From positions 1,064,245-1,128,244 of the forward strand of contig JBDXGY010000006.1 of the NCBI GenBank assembly GCA_039989895.1: a stretch of DNA of 64,000 nucleotides, read 5' to 3'. The stretch is from Hyphomicrobiales bacterium (lineage in GTDB: Bacteria > Pseudomonadota > Alphaproteobacteria > Rhizobiales > JACESI01). Shown here one piece after another: positions 63,570-64,000 of the stretch. Position 1 is the stretch's first letter; every line of letters starts with the position of its first letter. Under the pieces are notes generated by a model. It was not told the origin of the DNA. It did not search any database and saw only the letters and a program-made list of their open reading frames with translations. The translations under genes and the position numbers were made by a program.

Positions 63570-64000
63570 CAGGGCGTTTTTCCACCTAGCTCTTCAATCA
63601 GGATGGCAACTGATTTTTCTGCATCAGCCAAGCGCGCTTCATCGCGTCCGCGCATCACAATATTTGTCATAAACCGTCCATCGCGTTTCATCGGATAAGA
63701 GCCAATGGAAATATCGTCATAGCGTGCCTGCAGCGCGCCAAGACCAGCAGCAATCGTGCCCTCGCCCTTATAAAAAGGCAGCGTGCGCGAATGGACCACC
63801 TCGCCCACTGATAAGGTTGGTCCCACTTCATCCAACATCGCCCGCATGACACTTGGAACACCGGCCATGACATACACATTGCCAATATTAAATCCGGGCG
63901 GTGCTGATACTTTATTCAAAATCAACGATGCCCCAAGAGGAATGCGGGCCATGCGCATACGCGCTTCGTTCAGTTCAACACCTTCAGGATATTTCGCCAG
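63569..64000 (-). CDS. CinA/MoaB-like molybdopterin-binding-domain protein (C-terminal part, runs off the right edge)
   Basis: The frame is open to the window edge; 143 codons are visible and the N-terminus lies outside. The block GFNIGNVYVMAGVPSVMRAML is the PGVP-type motif of the MoCF/CinA N-terminal domain, preceded by RIPLGASLILNKVSAPPGF. Rhizobial proteins of this type are stand-alone molybdopterin-binding-domain proteins of about 250 residues, of unclear function. It is coupled to gpt by the one-base overlap. Confidence 0.85.
   Translation of the reverse strand: MAKYPEGVELNEARMRMARIPLGASLILNKVSAPPGFNIGNVYVMAGVPSVMRAMLDEVGPTLSVGEVVHSRTLPFYKGEGTIAAGLGALQARYDDISIGSYPMKRDGRFMTNIVMRGRDEARLADAEKSVAILIEELGGKTP

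Overview
The window reads as core chromosome of a mesophilic alphaproteobacterium, most likely a (possibly marine) member of the Hyphomicrobiales/Rhizobiales. The grounds are the SUF operon order sufB-C-D-S-T-A preceded by a NifS-type desulfurase, an Irr-type (ICE) operator in front of it, the alphaproteobacterial families DUF455, DUF2336, DUF3126, DUF599, PAS_5 and BTLCP, an NDUFS4-like complex I subunit, and the block cysE / DUF3126 / hydrolase / zinc finger / FAD monooxygenase. Base composition is moderate for the order and falls clearly in two genes next to tRNAs. No phage, insertion sequence, CRISPR array or rRNA was seen. The genus assignment is not certain.

Layout. 0-7 kb: an edge-truncated rhodanese with a small membrane protein, a DUF599-DUF3253 pair, a ClpP paralogue, ArfB, the MgtE magnesium transporter, a DEAD-box helicase and a diguanylate cyclase. 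7-14 kb: the whole Fe-S assembly operon (sufA, sufT, sufS, sufD, sufC, sufB and a NifS-like desulfurase), all on the minus strand. 14-29 kb: an alpha/beta hydrolase, anmK, tyrS, a giant AsmA-like protein, a one-cysteine Bcp peroxiredoxin with DUF455, an M23 peptidase, a broken AraC regulator, DUF2336, a lytic transglycosylase, a flavin reductase with a nitroreductase, and a secreted repeat protein. 29-41 kb: a GGDEF-EAL protein, thrS-yidD-iscU, folE, hisI, a patatin, a CBS protein, a rhomboid, a PAS_5 protein, a tandem PilZ protein and a LapG-like cysteine protease. 41-50 kb: gamma-carbonic anhydrase, DUF3126, cysE, hydrolase, zinc finger, monooxygenase, class I fumarase, phhB, CaiB-type CoA transferase and a MltB-like transglycosylase. 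50-64 kb: four tRNA genes (Arg, Pro, Glu, Leu) interspersed with a sulfotransferase, NDUFS4-like, DUF192, a double cold-shock protein, a sirtuin, a metallo-beta-lactamase/HupE pair, an SGNH hydrolase, HugZ, DUF971, a ferredoxin-NADP reductase, a NodZ-like glycosyltransferase, a xanthine phosphoribosyltransferase and an edge-truncated CinA/MoaB-domain protein.

How the genes work together. Three themes recur. The first is iron and redox: SUF with its ICE box, a NifU/IscU-type scaffold, HugZ haem utilisation, Bcp, fumarase and ferredoxin reductase; the reductase has a perfect FNR/FixK-type palindrome upstream. The second is cyclic-di-GMP and envelope control: two GGDEF proteins, one with EAL and a periplasmic sensor, a tandem PilZ effector and a LapG-family protease with a signal peptide. 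The third is envelope and peptidoglycan turnover: AnmK, M23, two lytic transglycosylases, AsmA and SGNH. Most of the window is ordinary housekeeping. The less explained signals are two orphan minus-strand terminators in long gene-free gaps (candidate small RNAs), the metallo-beta-lactamase/HupE pair, and two low-GC glycan-modification genes lying just 3' of tRNA genes.
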